The notes beneath the pieces are model-generated. The model was not told the origin of the DNA, ran no database searches, and worked only from the letters and a program-made list of their open reading frames with translations. This document shows positions 47,048 to 56,446 of a stretch of DNA of 64,000 bases, one piece after another. The DNA is from Limnohabitans sp. TEGF004. GTDB taxonomy: Bacteria; Pseudomonadota; Gammaproteobacteria; Burkholderiales; Burkholderiaceae_C. Both the position numbers and the translations under genes were made by a program. The stretch lies in NCBI RefSeq assembly GCF_027924965.1, contig NZ_AP027056.1, forward strand, positions 1,178,001 through 1,242,000, given 5' to 3'. Each line of letters opens with the position of its first letter. Positions within the stretch are counted from its first letter, which is position 1.

Positions 47048-48538
47048 ATGACCTACATCCTTGCCCTTGACCAAGGCACTTCTAGCTCACGCAGCATTGT
47101 TTTCAACCAACTCGGGCAAATCGTGGCGATTGCTCAGCAAGAGATCACGCAGATTTATCCCAATCCTGGTTGGGTCGAGCATGACCCTATGCAAATCTGG
47201 CAGACCCAGTTGGCAACCGCCAAAGAAGTGCTGGCTAAAGCTGGCATCAGCGCCCGTGATGTAGGCGCGCTTGGCATCACCAACCAACGCGAAACCAGCG
47301 TGGTGTGGAATAAAAACACAGGCCAACCCATTTACAACGCGATTGTTTGGTAAGACCGCCGAGCCGAACCTGCGTGTGTGGCCTTGCGTGAGCAGGGCCT
47401 GAGCGACACCATCCAAGCCAAAACAGGTTTGCTGGTCGATGCTTATTTTTCGGGAACCAAACTCCAATGGATTTTGGATCATGTGCCCCAAGCGCGTGCC
47501 CAAGCTGAACGTGGTGAGTTGCTATTTGGCACAGTCGACAGCTGGCTGATGTGGCAACTCAGCGGGGGTGCGGTACACGCCACCGATGTGAGCAATGCCT
47601 CTCGCACCATGCTTTTTAACATCCACACCAACCAGTGGGATGCTGAGCTGTTGGCGGCCCTGCGCATACCTGAGGTCATGATGCCCACCGTGCAGGCTTC
47701 TAGTGCTCAGTACTGCGAAGTGCGTGCCGATTTGCTGGGACATGCCATTCCTATCGGGGGTGTTGCTGGAGATCAGCAAAGTGCCCTGTTTGGGCAAGCT
47801 TGCTTCAGTGCAGGTATGGTGAAGAACACCTACGGCACGGGTTGCTTCATGCTCATGCACACGGGGGCTGATGGCATGCGCTCACAAAATGGATTGATCA
47901 CCACCAGTGCTGCACAAGCGACGGCGCAACCGCAATTTGCCATCGAAGGTAGCGTTTTTGTGGGCGGTGCAGTGGTGCAGTGGTTGCGTGATGGTTTGGG
48001 GGCCATTCGTCACAGCAGTGAGGTACAAGCTTTGGCTGAAAGCGTTCCGGACTCCGGTGGTGTGATGGTGGTGCCTGCATTCACGGGGTTGGGGGCACCG
48101 TATTGGCACGCGGATGCACGAGGATCTATCACAGGTCTCACACGCGGCAGCACGGTAGCGCATATTGCTAGAGCCGCATTAGAGAGCATTGCTTTTCAAA
48201 GTGCTGCCTTGCTACAAGCGATGAGTCGTGATTTGACCTTGGCGGGTGTTGCCCAAGTGCGTGAACTGCGTGTGGATGGCGGGGCTTGTGTGAACGATTT
48301 GTTGATGCAATTCCAAGCTGATTTATTGTGCATTGATGTGGTGCGCCCTGAAGTCGTAGAAACCACAGCACTGGGTGCAGCCTATCTGGCAGGCCTAGCC
48401 ACGGGGGTTTATAGCAGCACAGATGAATTGAGCGAACTGTGGCGTGTGGAGCGTCGTTTTAGCCCGCAGCGCACGCCTGACTACGCGACCGATTTGATGG
48501 CGCAATGGGAACACGCGGTTCGTAAAACAGTGCTTTGA
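47048..48538 (+). pseudogene. glpK: Glycerol kinase gene interrupted by one in-frame TAA
   Basis: The frame from ATG 47048 to 48538 encodes a full-length glycerol kinase (497 codons including stops), with the N-terminal [18 protein letters not shown]-binding motif, [25 protein letters not shown] and [15 protein letters not shown]. It is broken by TAA at 47351-47353, codon 102, in the conserved IVW-Q-DRR segment, where glutamine (CAA or CAG) is expected. No other frameshift is present. The truncated product has 101 residues; re-initiation (for example at GTG 47378) would lack the ATP-binding start. Either a recent nonsense mutation or a base-call error. Confidence 0.85.
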
Positions 48539-48549
48539 GCCTAACGCGC

Positions 48550-49500
48550 TCATGCAAACGCGTGCCGCAAAGCGCGCGCGGCATCTAGGTGCGCCGTCAG
48601 CGCTTCAGGAATCACGCGGCCCATTTGGATGAAGCTGTGCACCACGCCTTTGTAAATTTCTAAGTCCACAGCCACGCCGCCCAAGCGTAGATGGTCGGCG
48701 TAGGTCACGCCTTCATCGACCAATGGGTCGCACTCGGCCAAGCCCAGCCATGCGGGGGCCACGCCCGACACGTCAGCCAACAGAGGTGAAAACCGTGGGT
48801 CGTGACGGTCTTCCGCGTTGGGCATGTAGTGGCCGTAGAAGTATTCGATGCTGGCTTTCTCTAGCAAAAAGCCTTTTTCAAAGGTGTGGCTTGAGGCCAT
48901 GTGCTCCGGCGAACAGCCGGGGTAGAACATGAGTTGCAGCTTCAGGTCAATGCCTGCATCACGCGCGGCAATGGCAGTGGCCGCAGTGAGTGTGCCGCCA
49001 GCGCTGTCGCCACCAACGGCAATGCGTGTGGCGTCTAAACCTAGGCTGCTTGCATTGGTGGCTAGCCATTGCAGCGCATCGAATGCGTCGTTGTGCGCGG
49101 TGGGAAATGTGTATTCAGGTGCGAGTCGATAGTCCAGCGACACCACGGCACAGTGTGCCAAGTGGGCCAAGTGTTTGCACAAGGCCTCGTGCGTTTCGGG
49201 GCTGCCCACGGTGAAGCCACCGCCATGAAAGTACAACAGCACGGGTAAGTTAGGTTTTGCGTGTTCGGCCCACAGCTTGGCGCGCAGTGTCGCCCCGTCG
49301 CGGGTGGGGATGTGCAGTGTGTCATCACGCGCCATTTTTTGTGAGTTCACCTCCAGCACGCCAGCGCCCAAGGCATAGGCTTGTTTGGCTTGCTCAGGCA
49401 TCAGCAGTGCCATCGGCGGACGGCCTGCTTTGGCAATGGCGTGCAGTACATCACGCATGGCGGGGGTCAACAGGCTTTGCGGGTTACGTGGGTGACTCAT
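48550..49500 (-). CDS. HSL-family alpha/beta hydrolase (esterase/lipase)
   Basis: The 316-residue protein belongs to the hormone-sensitive-lipase group: oxyanion motif FHGGGFTVGS, nucleophile elbow GDSAGGTLT, the aspartate in CDPLVDEG and the histidine in VVHSFIQMG. No signal peptide, so a cytoplasmic carboxylesterase acting on short acyl esters is likely. It is divergent from the iron-dependent alcohol dehydrogenase; a shared ester-to-alcohol catabolic role is possible but unproven. Confidence 0.92.
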   Translation of the reverse strand: MSHPRNPQSLLTPAMRDVLHAIAKAGRPPMALLMPEQAKQAYALGAGVLEVNSQKMARDDTLHIPTRDGATLRAKLWAEHAKPNLPVLLYFHGGGFTVGSPETHEALCKHLAHLAHCAVVSLDYRLAPEYTFPTAHNDAFDALQWLATNASSLGLDATRIAVGGDSAGGTLTAATAIAARDAGIDLKLQLMFYPGCSPEHMASSHTFEKGFLLEKASIEYFYGHYMPNAEDRHDPRFSPLLADVSGVAPAWLGLAECDPLVDEGVTYADHLRLGGVAVDLEIYKGVVHSFIQMGRVIPEALTAHLDAARALRHAFA

Positions 49501-49539
49501 CTGGGTTTGCTTTTGTGGCTATGGCTTTTATAGTGTGCC

Positions 49540-50697
49540 ATGGCTCAAATCCTCTACCTCACCAACATCCAGATTGACTTTGGCGTGCTCGCGACCCTTG
49601 GGGCGGAGTGTGAGAAGGCCAACATCAAACGACCACTCATCGTGAGTGACCAAGGCGTGAAAGCCGTGGGCATTTTGCAAAAAGCGCTAGACGCGTTGCA
49701 GGGCTTCGAAGTCGCGGTGTTTGACCAAACGCCATCCAACCCCAACGAGGCCGCCGTGCGCGCCGCTGTCGCGGTGTATCACGCTCATCACTGCGATGGT
49801 TTGATTGCCGTGGGCGGCGGCTCTTCCATCGATTGCGCCAAGGGCGTGGCCATCGCTGCCACGCACGAAGGCCCGCTCAAAACCTACGCCACCATCGAAG
49901 GCGGCTCGCTCAAAATCACGCCCGCGGTGTCACCCATCATTGCGGTGCCCACCACGGCGGGGACGGGCAGCGAGGTGGCGCGTGGCGCCATCGTCATCGT
50001 GGACGATGGGCGCAAGCTGGGTTTTCACTCGTGGCACTTGGTGCCCAAGGCTGCCCTGCTCGACCCAGAACTCACCCTCGGTTTGCCCCCTGCCCTCACC
50101 GCTGCCACCGGCATGGACGCGATTGCCCACTGCATGGAAACCTTCATGGCAGCGCCGTTCAATCCACCTGCTGACGGCATTGCGCTTGACGGCCTCACAC
50201 GTGGCTGGGCGCACATCGAACGCGCAACCAACGATGGCCAAGACCGCGATGCACGCCTGAACATGATGAGCGCCTCCATGCAAGGAGCGATGGCGTTTCA
50301 AAAAGGTTTGGGCTGCGTGCATTCGCTCAGCCACAGTTTGGGCGGTGTGAACCCACGTTTGCACCACGGCACCTTGAACGCCATGTTCTTGCCTGCGGTG
50401 GTGCGCTTCAATGCGCAAGCCGAGTCGGTGCAAAAAGAGCGCCGCATGCAGCGCATGGCCTATGCGATGGGCTTGGGCGAAATACACCACCCGCTCGAAG
50501 CGGCTGAGGCCATTGCCCAAGCCATCAACGCCATGAATGCCCGGTTAGGTTTACCCAAAGGCTTGGCCGAGATGGGCGTTAAAACTGCATGGTTTGACAA
50601 AATCATCGAAGGTGCCATGGCAGACCATTGCCACAAAACTAACCCACGCTTGGCCACGGCGCAGGAATACCGCTCGATGCTGCAAGCGGCGATGTAA
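49540..50697 (+). CDS. Iron-containing alcohol dehydrogenase
   Basis: The 385-residue protein has the group III dehydrogenase architecture: the NAD(P)-binding motif GGGSSIDCAKG near residue 90, PTTAGTGSEV, and metal ligands in DAIAHCMETF and CVHSLSHSLGG...LHHG. It may oxidise a short-chain alcohol or reduce an aldehyde; family members also include maleylacetate reductases, but the long GSSIDCAK form fits alcohol dehydrogenases better. Substrate unknown. It is monocistronic and divergent from the esterase gene. Confidence 0.9.
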   Translation: MAQILYLTNIQIDFGVLATLGAECEKANIKRPLIVSDQGVKAVGILQKALDALQGFEVAVFDQTPSNPNEAAVRAAVAVYHAHHCDGLIAVGGGSSIDCAKGVAIAATHEGPLKTYATIEGGSLKITPAVSPIIAVPTTAGTGSEVARGAIVIVDDGRKLGFHSWHLVPKAALLDPELTLGLPPALTAATGMDAIAHCMETFMAAPFNPPADGIALDGLTRGWAHIERATNDGQDRDARLNMMSASMQGAMAFQKGLGCVHSLSHSLGGVNPRLHHGTLNAMFLPAVVRFNAQAESVQKERRMQRMAYAMGLGEIHHPLEAAEAIAQAINAMNARLGLPKGLAEMGVKTAWFDKIIEGAMADHCHKTNPRLATAQEYRSMLQAAM

Positions 50698-50714
50698 GGT
50701 CGCGCAAGCGTAGA

Positions 50715-51071
50715 TTACTTAGCCTGCTTCGCCTTGGGCTTCATCTTGGCTGCTTGCGTGCGAAGCGCCGCCTCAAACGCGGTGCGTCCCCACACCTCAG
50801 CCTGCTCACGCTCATCCAGCACGGCCTCGGGGGCGGACCAGTAGGACAGCTTCACCGGTTTGTTGCGTTGCATATACGTAAACGGCTCAGACCCCGCCGC
50901 CTCAAACTGCGCCACGTTGTGCGCATCGGTCTTCAAATACAAACGCCCTGCGGCATACAGCCCAAACATCAAACCATCGTGATAAATGCCCCAGCCACCA
51001 AACATGCGGCGAGCGCGGATGGGACCGAATGCATCAAAGACTTCGTGCAGGTAGTCGATGGATTCGTTCAT
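50715..51071 (-). CDS. TfoX N-terminal domain protein
   Basis: The 118-residue protein has the TfoX/Sxy N-terminal fold: FGPIRARRMFGGWGIYHDGLMFGLYAAGRLYLKTD and PVKLSYWSAPE. The C-terminal helical TfoX domain of competence regulators is absent, and the tail is lysine-rich, so a competence role is not supported. I use ATG 51069-51071; a TTG at 51092 would overlap the patatin stop but lacks a ribosome site. It follows the patatin gene on the same strand. Confidence 0.85.
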   Translation of the reverse strand: MNESIDYLHEVFDAFGPIRARRMFGGWGIYHDGLMFGLYAAGRLYLKTDAHNVAQFEAAGSEPFTYMQRNKPVKLSYWSAPEAVLDEREQAEVWGRTAFEAALRTQAAKMKPKAKQAK

Positions 51072-51088
51072 GCGCACAATTTGCTTGT

Positions 51089-52147
51089 TCAAAGACGCTG
51101 CACAGCAGCCATGCTGGGATGTGCAGCCCAGTCGGCAAACTCTTGTGCCATCTGCTCACTCGCAAGCACGGCCTCTTTCCACACCTTCACCCGGCATTCA
51201 AAGTCAGAGACATAGCTCACAAAGTCACTGCGGTCTGGCAGCTTGCCGTTGGGCAGTGTTTTGACCCACTCGGGGTTGGGGGCCAAGACGATGGTGTTGT
51301 CTAAAAACGGGGTGGCTTTGTGTCGCCACTTCAGGGCTTTGTCTAGCCAGCCAGGCACCACAGCTTTTTGAAAGTGTGGGTACAGCACAAGCCCCTTGTA
51401 GTTGAGGTGCAAGTGGTAGTCGGTGATGCCGCCATCCCAATACGCGCCGGAAGGCGCATCGGGAATGTCGTGCACGGCTTGCAGCACAAATGGGATGGAG
51501 CAACTGGCTTGCAGCGCGGCCATGAAATTGCGCTCGTTCAGCGCCATGTGTTGGGTGACAAAGTCGGCCGTATTAAACGGCAACTCACCACGGCTAGAAA
51601 ACACCACGCGTTCTAGCCACGCGCCTATGGCTTTGCGTTGCACGGCATTACACAGATATGCACCTGCGTAGCCCAAGGGCGTGAGCAGCGGGTGCTCGTG
51701 GTGCAGGATGTGTTTGCCACGCGAGGTCACCACATGCAAGCGATAGCGCGGGTTGTTGAGCACTTCGTTGACATGGCCGCCATAAAACGCTTGCAGGGTT
51801 TGACTGAACTCGTCGCTCACCTGCTTTGCGCTGGGGCGCTTTTGACCCTCGGGTACTTTGTACTCTTGGTGGATGTAATCGTGCGACAGGCGTTCAAAGC
51901 CTTGCACGGGATTGTCCAAACACGCCGTGGCCATGCGCCACGCACCGATGGACGCGCCCACGAGGTCGATGGGCTGTGTGCTTTGCGGCAACCACTCGCC
52001 AAACAAAAAACGGTCCAGTGGCCCGAGTATCAAACCCTTGGGCCCACCTGCCGCAGCGGGGATGACGCCAATGTGTTCGGGCTTCAAGCCATTGGCCTCG
52101 ATGTGGGCCATGGCTTTCGGGCCAGCGTAGATGTGCAGGGCTTTCAA
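51089..52147 (-). CDS. Patatin-like phospholipase
   Basis: The 352-residue protein has the patatin dyad: an oxyanion loop AAGGPKG near residue 33, the nucleophile elbow GASIGAW near 64 (GxSxG) and the catalytic aspartate in YWDGGITD. It is a probable lipid acyl hydrolase. No signal peptide or transmembrane helix is evident, so cytoplasmic action is likely. It lies between tex, 15 bases upstream, and the TfoX-N gene, which may make a short operon with no obvious common purpose. Confidence 0.88.
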   Translation of the reverse strand: MKALHIYAGPKAMAHIEANGLKPEHIGVIPAAAGGPKGLILGPLDRFLFGEWLPQSTQPIDLVGASIGAWRMATACLDNPVQGFERLSHDYIHQEYKVPEGQKRPSAKQVSDEFSQTLQAFYGGHVNEVLNNPRYRLHVVTSRGKHILHHEHPLLTPLGYAGAYLCNAVQRKAIGAWLERVVFSSRGELPFNTADFVTQHMALNERNFMAALQASCSIPFVLQAVHDIPDAPSGAYWDGGITDYHLHLNYKGLVLYPHFQKAVVPGWLDKALKWRHKATPFLDNTIVLAPNPEWVKTLPNGKLPDRSDFVSYVSDFECRVKVWKEAVLASEQMAQEFADWAAHPSMAAVQRL

Positions 52148-52162
52148 CGCGTGGCCTTGTGA

Positions 52163-54535
52163 TTACTTCTTCAAACCTTGCAGCTTGGCAAATGCACTCG
52201 CCATGGCCGAACCTGCCGCCGCTTGCGGTGGTGCCGTGTAGCCACTGCTGTAGCTGCCGCCACCACGTTGACGGTTGTCGCGGCCTGCGTGTTCAAAGCG
52301 GTTATCGCGTGGGCCATCTTTACGCGCAGGTGCAGCGTCCATCTTCATGGTCAGGCTGATGCGTTTGCGGGCCACGTCCACTTCCAGCACTTTCACCTTG
52401 ATGATGTCGCCGGTCTTCACCACTTCGCGCGCGTCGGTGATGAACTTGTTGCTGAGTTGGCTCACGTGAATGAGGCCGTCTTGGTGCACACCCAAATCGA
52501 CAAACGCGCCAAAGGCGGCTACGTTGCTGACCGTGCCTTCAAGCACCATGTCGACCTTCAGGTCTTTGATATCTTCCACGCCGTCTTGCAGCTTGGCCAC
52601 TTTGAAATCGGGGCGCGGGTCGCGGCCTGGCTTTTCGAGTTCGCTCAAGATGTCTTTGACGGTGATCACCCCCACGGTGTCATTGGCAAACAGCTCGGGC
52701 TTCAAAGTTTTGAGCATGTCTGCGCGGCCCATCAGCTCGGCCACGGGCTTGCCAGTGTGAGCCATGATTCGTTCGACTGTCGCGTAGGTTTCAGGGTGAA
52801 CCGCGGTCATGTCCAGCGGGTTGTCGCCATCGCGAATGCGCAAGAAGCCTGCGCTTTGCTCAAACGTTTTCGCGCCTAGGCCCGTGACCTTGAGCAACTG
52901 CTGGCGGTTGGCAAACGCACCATTGGCTTCGCGCCAACGCACCACGGCTTTGGCGGTGGTGGTGCTAAGCCCCGACACGCGGGTGAGCAAAGGCACGCTG
53001 GCGGTGTTCAGGTCCACGCCCACTTTGTTCACGCAGTCTTCCACAACGGCTTCAAGCGTACGGGCGAGTTCGCTTTGGTTCACATCGTGTTGGTACTGGC
53101 CCACGCCGATGGACTTGGGGTCAATCTTCACCAGCTCGGCCAAGGGGTCTTGCAAGCGGCGCGCAATACTGGCCGCGCCGCGCAGGCTCACGTCTACATC
53201 GGGCATTTCGTTGCTGGCGTATTCACTGGCGCTGTAAACCGACGCGCCGGCTTCGCTGACCACCACTTTGTCGATGACTTTGCTCGCGTCATGCTTCGCC
53301 ATGAGTTTGATGAGCTCGCCCGCCAGTTTGTCAGTCTCGCGGCTGGCTGTGCCGTTGCCAATGGCAATCAAGTTCACGCCGTGTTTCTCGGCCAATTTAG
53401 CCAAGGTGTAGAGCGAGCCATCCCAATCTTTACGAGGCTCATGTGGGTAAACGGTAGATGTTTCCACCAGCTTGCCAGTGGCATCGACCACGGCCACTTT
53501 CACGCCGGTGCGAATGCCAGGGTCCAGGCCCATCACCACGCGTGGTCCAGCAGGTGCTGCCAGCAGCAAGTCGCGCAAGTTGTCGGCAAACACTTTGATG
53601 GCGACCTTCTCGGCCTCTTCACGCAGACGCGTGAACAAGTCGCGCTCGGTGGAGAGGCTGAGCTTCACGCGCCATGTCCATGCCACGCATTTGCGAATCA
53701 GGTCGTCCCCTGCCCTGCTGGAATGGCTCCAGCCCAAGTGCAAAGCAATCTTGCCTTCAGCCAAGCTGGGTTTGCCGGGTTCTGGCTCGACGGGAAGAAC
53801 CAATTTGGCGTCGAGCATTTCCAATGCACGGCCACGGAACACGGCCAATGCTCGGTGCGATGGCACGCGGCCAATAGGTTCGTCGTAATCAAAGTAGTCG
53901 CGAAACTTCGCCACGTCGGGGTTGTTTTCGTCTTTGCCGGCAGCGATCTTGCTGCGGAACAAACCTTCGGCCCATAGCCACTCGCGCAAGCTTTGAATCA
54001 ATGTTGCGTCTTCGGCCCAGCGCTCGCTCAACAAATCGCGCACGCCATCCAGCACAGCGGCCACTGATGAGAAGTCGGCCCCTTCAATCTTGCCTGCGGG
54101 CAGGATGAAGGCTTCGGCTTCCAAATTGGGGTTGAGCGTGGGGTCGGCAAACAGCTTGTCGGCCAGTGGCTCCAAGCCCGCTTCTTTGGCAATCATGCCC
54201 TTGGTGCGGCGCTTGGGTTTGAACGGCAAGTAAATGTCTTCCAGCTCTTGCTTGGTGGGCGCAGCTTCGATCGCAGCCAACAACTCTGGCGTGAGCTTGC
54301 CTTGCTCTTGAATGCTCTTGATCACGGCAGCGCGGCGGTCTTCTAGCTCGCGCAGATAGCTCAGGCGCGCTTCGAGTTCGCGCAGCTGAATGTCGTCCAA
54401 GCCGCCAGTCACTTCTTTGCGGTAACGGGCAATAAAGGGCACGGTGGCACCACCGTCAAGCAGCTCAACAGCAGAGCGCACTTGTGCTTCGGAGATCTTG
54501 ATTTCGTCCGCCAGTTGGCGGGTAATTTTTTGCAT
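52163..54535 (-). CDS. tex: Tex-type RNA-binding transcription accessory protein
   Basis: The 790-residue protein has the full Tex architecture: N-terminal helical domain (LADEIKISEAQVRSAVELLDGGATVPFIARYRKEVTG in part), YqgF-like nuclease fold around GLDPGIRTGVKVAV, helix-hairpin-helix motifs (LTRVSGLSTTTAKAVVRWR), and a C-terminal S1 domain (GTVSNVAAFGAFVDLGVHQDGLIHVSQLS). The tail is rich in arginine, glycine and alanine. Tex is essential in Bordetella and affects transcription of toxin genes. It follows the structured intergenic element on the minus strand. Confidence 0.96.
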   Translation of the reverse strand: MQKITRQLADEIKISEAQVRSAVELLDGGATVPFIARYRKEVTGGLDDIQLRELEARLSYLRELEDRRAAVIKSIQEQGKLTPELLAAIEAAPTKQELEDIYLPFKPKRRTKGMIAKEAGLEPLADKLFADPTLNPNLEAEAFILPAGKIEGADFSSVAAVLDGVRDLLSERWAEDATLIQSLREWLWAEGLFRSKIAAGKDENNPDVAKFRDYFDYDEPIGRVPSHRALAVFRGRALEMLDAKLVLPVEPEPGKPSLAEGKIALHLGWSHSSRAGDDLIRKCVAWTWRVKLSLSTERDLFTRLREEAEKVAIKVFADNLRDLLLAAPAGPRVVMGLDPGIRTGVKVAVVDATGKLVETSTVYPHEPRKDWDGSLYTLAKLAEKHGVNLIAIGNGTASRETDKLAGELIKLMAKHDASKVIDKVVVSEAGASVYSASEYASNEMPDVDVSLRGAASIARRLQDPLAELVKIDPKSIGVGQYQHDVNQSELARTLEAVVEDCVNKVGVDLNTASVPLLTRVSGLSTTTAKAVVRWREANGAFANRQQLLKVTGLGAKTFEQSAGFLRIRDGDNPLDMTAVHPETYATVERIMAHTGKPVAELMGRADMLKTLKPELFANDTVGVITVKDILSELEKPGRDPRPDFKVAKLQDGVEDIKDLKVDMVLEGTVSNVAAFGAFVDLGVHQDGLIHVSQLSNKFITDAREVVKTGDIIKVKVLEVDVARKRISLTMKMDAAPARKDGPRDNRFEHAGRDNRQRGGGSYSSGYTAPPQAAAGSAMASAFAKLQGLKK

Positions 54536-54601
54536 GTTTTCAGTCAGTCGAATTCGCTAAAGCGGGCAATTTTGCCTTAGCTCTCTAGGGTGCTTGAAAA
54601 C

Positions 54602-54790
54602 ATAGCTTCCCTTCGTTGGCCTGGGTTGTGGTAAGCCAAGACGGCTTACATCGCTGCGCGACGAATGGCGCCGCCTTGGCTCACCCCAACCCACTGGCTT
54701 TAAGGCGAGTTAACGTGCTAATTCGCGGGATTAGGTGTGATGTAAGCGTGCTAGGCCCGCCGCAACCCCGAGCTAAAGAGATGAAGCTAT
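54602..54790 (-). repeat. Structured intergenic element with nested inverted repeats
   Basis: This occupies most of the 273-base gap 54536-54808. ATAGCTTC (54602-54609) and GAAGCTAT (54783-54790) are perfect eight-base outer arms. Inside, 54623-54644 and 54671-54692 are 22-base arms with 19 Watson-Crick matches and a 26-base loop. In RNA from the minus strand two of the mismatches become G-U pairs, leaving one mispair, so the stem is best on that strand, downstream of the beta-oxidation operon and upstream of tex. A small competing hairpin lies at 54631-54649. A short open frame across it looks spurious. It may be a small mobile or dispersed repeat, or an RNA. Confidence 0.55.
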
Positions 54791-54808
54791 CTCAACGTAA
54801 GAAGAACC

Positions 54809-55231
54809 TCAGTCCGTAGGAATTTCGTGCAGCTGCGTGGGGGCAGCTTCACGCTTCACGTACTTAAAAGTTGCCGTCGCGTGGGCACATGCTTTGCCTT
54901 CTGCGTCGTACAACGTACCTTCTGTAAATGCCATGCTGCCCGTGCGGTGCATCAAACGGCCCTTGGCAGTCAAAGTACCTTTTGCAGGCTGCATAAACGA
55001 GGTTTTCATCTCGATGGTGACCACGCCCATGCCTTTGTCCACACTGCGGGCTGCCGTGGCCAGGGTCACGTCTAGCAGTGTCATCACCGCCCCGCCATGC
55101 GTCACATTGAACGAGTTCATGTGCTCAGGCTCGGGGGTGTAGCGCAGCTCGGACTGTCCTTCATCAAAGAACACCAGCTCAAAACCCAAATGGTCGACAA
55201 ACGGGATGTAGGCGCCAAAGCTTTCTTGCAT
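54809..55231 (-). CDS. PaaI-type hotdog-fold thioesterase
   Basis: The 140-residue protein shows the hotdog-thioesterase signature NVTHGGAVMTLLDVTLA (catalytic region with HGG) and VTIEMKTSFMQPA. Such enzymes hydrolyse acyl- or phenylacetyl-CoA thioesters and release free CoA. It ends the beta-oxidation cluster, 18 bases after the thiolase stop, and fits relief of stalled CoA intermediates. Substrate unknown. Confidence 0.87.
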   Translation of the reverse strand: MQESFGAYIPFVDHLGFELVFFDEGQSELRYTPEPEHMNSFNVTHGGAVMTLLDVTLATAARSVDKGMGVVTIEMKTSFMQPAKGTLTAKGRLMHRTGSMAFTEGTLYDAEGKACAHATATFKYVKREAAPTQLHEIPTD

Positions 55232-55249
55232 GGTGTTCTCCTTGAGGTG

Positions 55250-56425
55250 TTACAGAACTTCGAAGATACCCGCAGCACCCATGCCGCCGCCGATACACAT
55301 GGTCACGCACACGCGTTTGGCGCCACGGCGTTTGCCTTCGATCAGGGCGTGGCCTACCAAGCGCTGGCCGCTCACGCCGTAGGGGTGGCCCACCGCAATC
55401 GCACCACCATTGACGTTGAGGCGGTCATCGGGGATGCCCAGTTTGTCGCGGCAGTAAAGCACTTGCACGGCAAAGGCTTCGTTGAGTTCCCACAGGTCAA
55501 TGTCACCCACACTCAGGCCTAAGCGATTGAGTACTTTGGGGATGGCGTACACGGGGCCAATACCCATTTCGTCTGGCTCGCAACCTGCCACGGCAAAGCC
55601 GAGGAAGCGGCCAAGAGGTTTCAGGCCGCGTTTGCTTGCCAGCTCTTCGCTCATAACTACGCAAGCGCCTGCGCCGTCTGAGAACTGGCTGGCGTTACCG
55701 GCAGAAATCAACCCACCGGGCATGGCTGATTTGAGGTTGGCCAAAGCTTCGACGGTGGAGCCTTCGCGAATGCCCTCGTCCTTGCTGACCGTGACTTGCT
55801 TGGTCATCAAGCCCATCACTTTGTCGGCAATACCGGCTTTGACAGTGATGGCGGCAATTTCTGCATCAAACAAACCAGCCGATTGCGCAGCAAAAGCACG
55901 TTGCTGGCTGCGTGCGCCATATTCGTCCATGGCTTCGCGGCCAATGTTGTATTTCTTGGCCACATGTTCAGCGGTTTGCAGCATGTTCCAGTACATCTCT
56001 GGCTTTTTCTTTTGCAATGCCAAGTCGACCAACATGTGTTGGTTCATCTCTTGTTGCACGCACGAAATGCTTTCCACGCCACCGGCCACATACACATCGC
56101 CCTCGCCTGCAATGATGCGTTGCGCGGCGGTGGCAATGGTTTGCAAGCCTGAAGAGCAAAAACGGTTGATGGTCATGCCCGACACCGACACAGGGCAATC
56201 AGCCATCAGTGCGATTTGGCGGGCAATGTTGGTGCCGGTTGCGCCTTCGGGCAAGGCGCAGCCCATGATGACGTCGTCCACCTCGGCGGCTTCAATGCCG
56301 GCGCGTGCAATGGCGTGTTTGACGACGTGACCACCCAAGGTCGCGCCATGGGTCATGTTGAAAGAGCCCTTCCAGCTTTTGGCAAGCGGTGTGCGGGCGG
56401 TAGAGACGATGACAGCGTTGGTCAT
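55250..56425 (-). CDS. fadA: Acetyl-CoA acyltransferase (thiolase)
   Basis: The 391-residue enzyme has the thiolase nucleophile Cys90 in [11 protein letters not shown], the [16 protein letters not shown] histidine segment ([11 protein letters not shown]), and the C-terminal [14 protein letters not shown] with the second catalytic cysteine. It performs the last step of fatty-acid beta-oxidation, thiolysis of 3-ketoacyl-CoA. It follows the FadB-like gene after 21 bases. Biosynthetic thiolases are similar, but the neighbours favour beta-oxidation. Confidence 0.93.
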   Translation of the reverse strand: MTNAVIVSTARTPLAKSWKGSFNMTHGATLGGHVVKHAIARAGIEAAEVDDVIMGCALPEGATGTNIARQIALMADCPVSVSGMTINRFCSSGLQTIATAAQRIIAGEGDVYVAGGVESISCVQQEMNQHMLVDLALQKKKPEMYWNMLQTAEHVAKKYNIGREAMDEYGARSQQRAFAAQSAGLFDAEIAAITVKAGIADKVMGLMTKQVTVSKDEGIREGSTVEALANLKSAMPGGLISAGNASQFSDGAGACVVMSEELASKRGLKPLGRFLGFAVAGCEPDEMGIGPVYAIPKVLNRLGLSVGDIDLWELNEAFAVQVLYCRDKLGIPDDRLNVNGGAIAVGHPYGVSGQRLVGHALIEGKRRGAKRVCVTMCIGGGMGAAGIFEVL

Positions 56426-56446
56426 AGGGATTCCTTAATTCTGTGT

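Noticed and set aside
47351..47353. Recoding (programmed read-through or a non-standard amino acid) at the glpK TAA
   Set aside because: TAA is not used for selenocysteine or pyrrolysine, no special downstream structure was noticed, and simple nonsense mutation or base error explains it.
50715..51071. Competence regulator Sxy/TfoX
   Set aside because: Only the N-terminal domain is present; the C-terminal domain of the competence activators is missing.
54616..54819. 67-codon open frame in the tex/thioesterase gap
   Set aside because: It runs through the large inverted repeat and ends inside the thioesterase gene on the other strand; amino-acid pattern is not protein-like.
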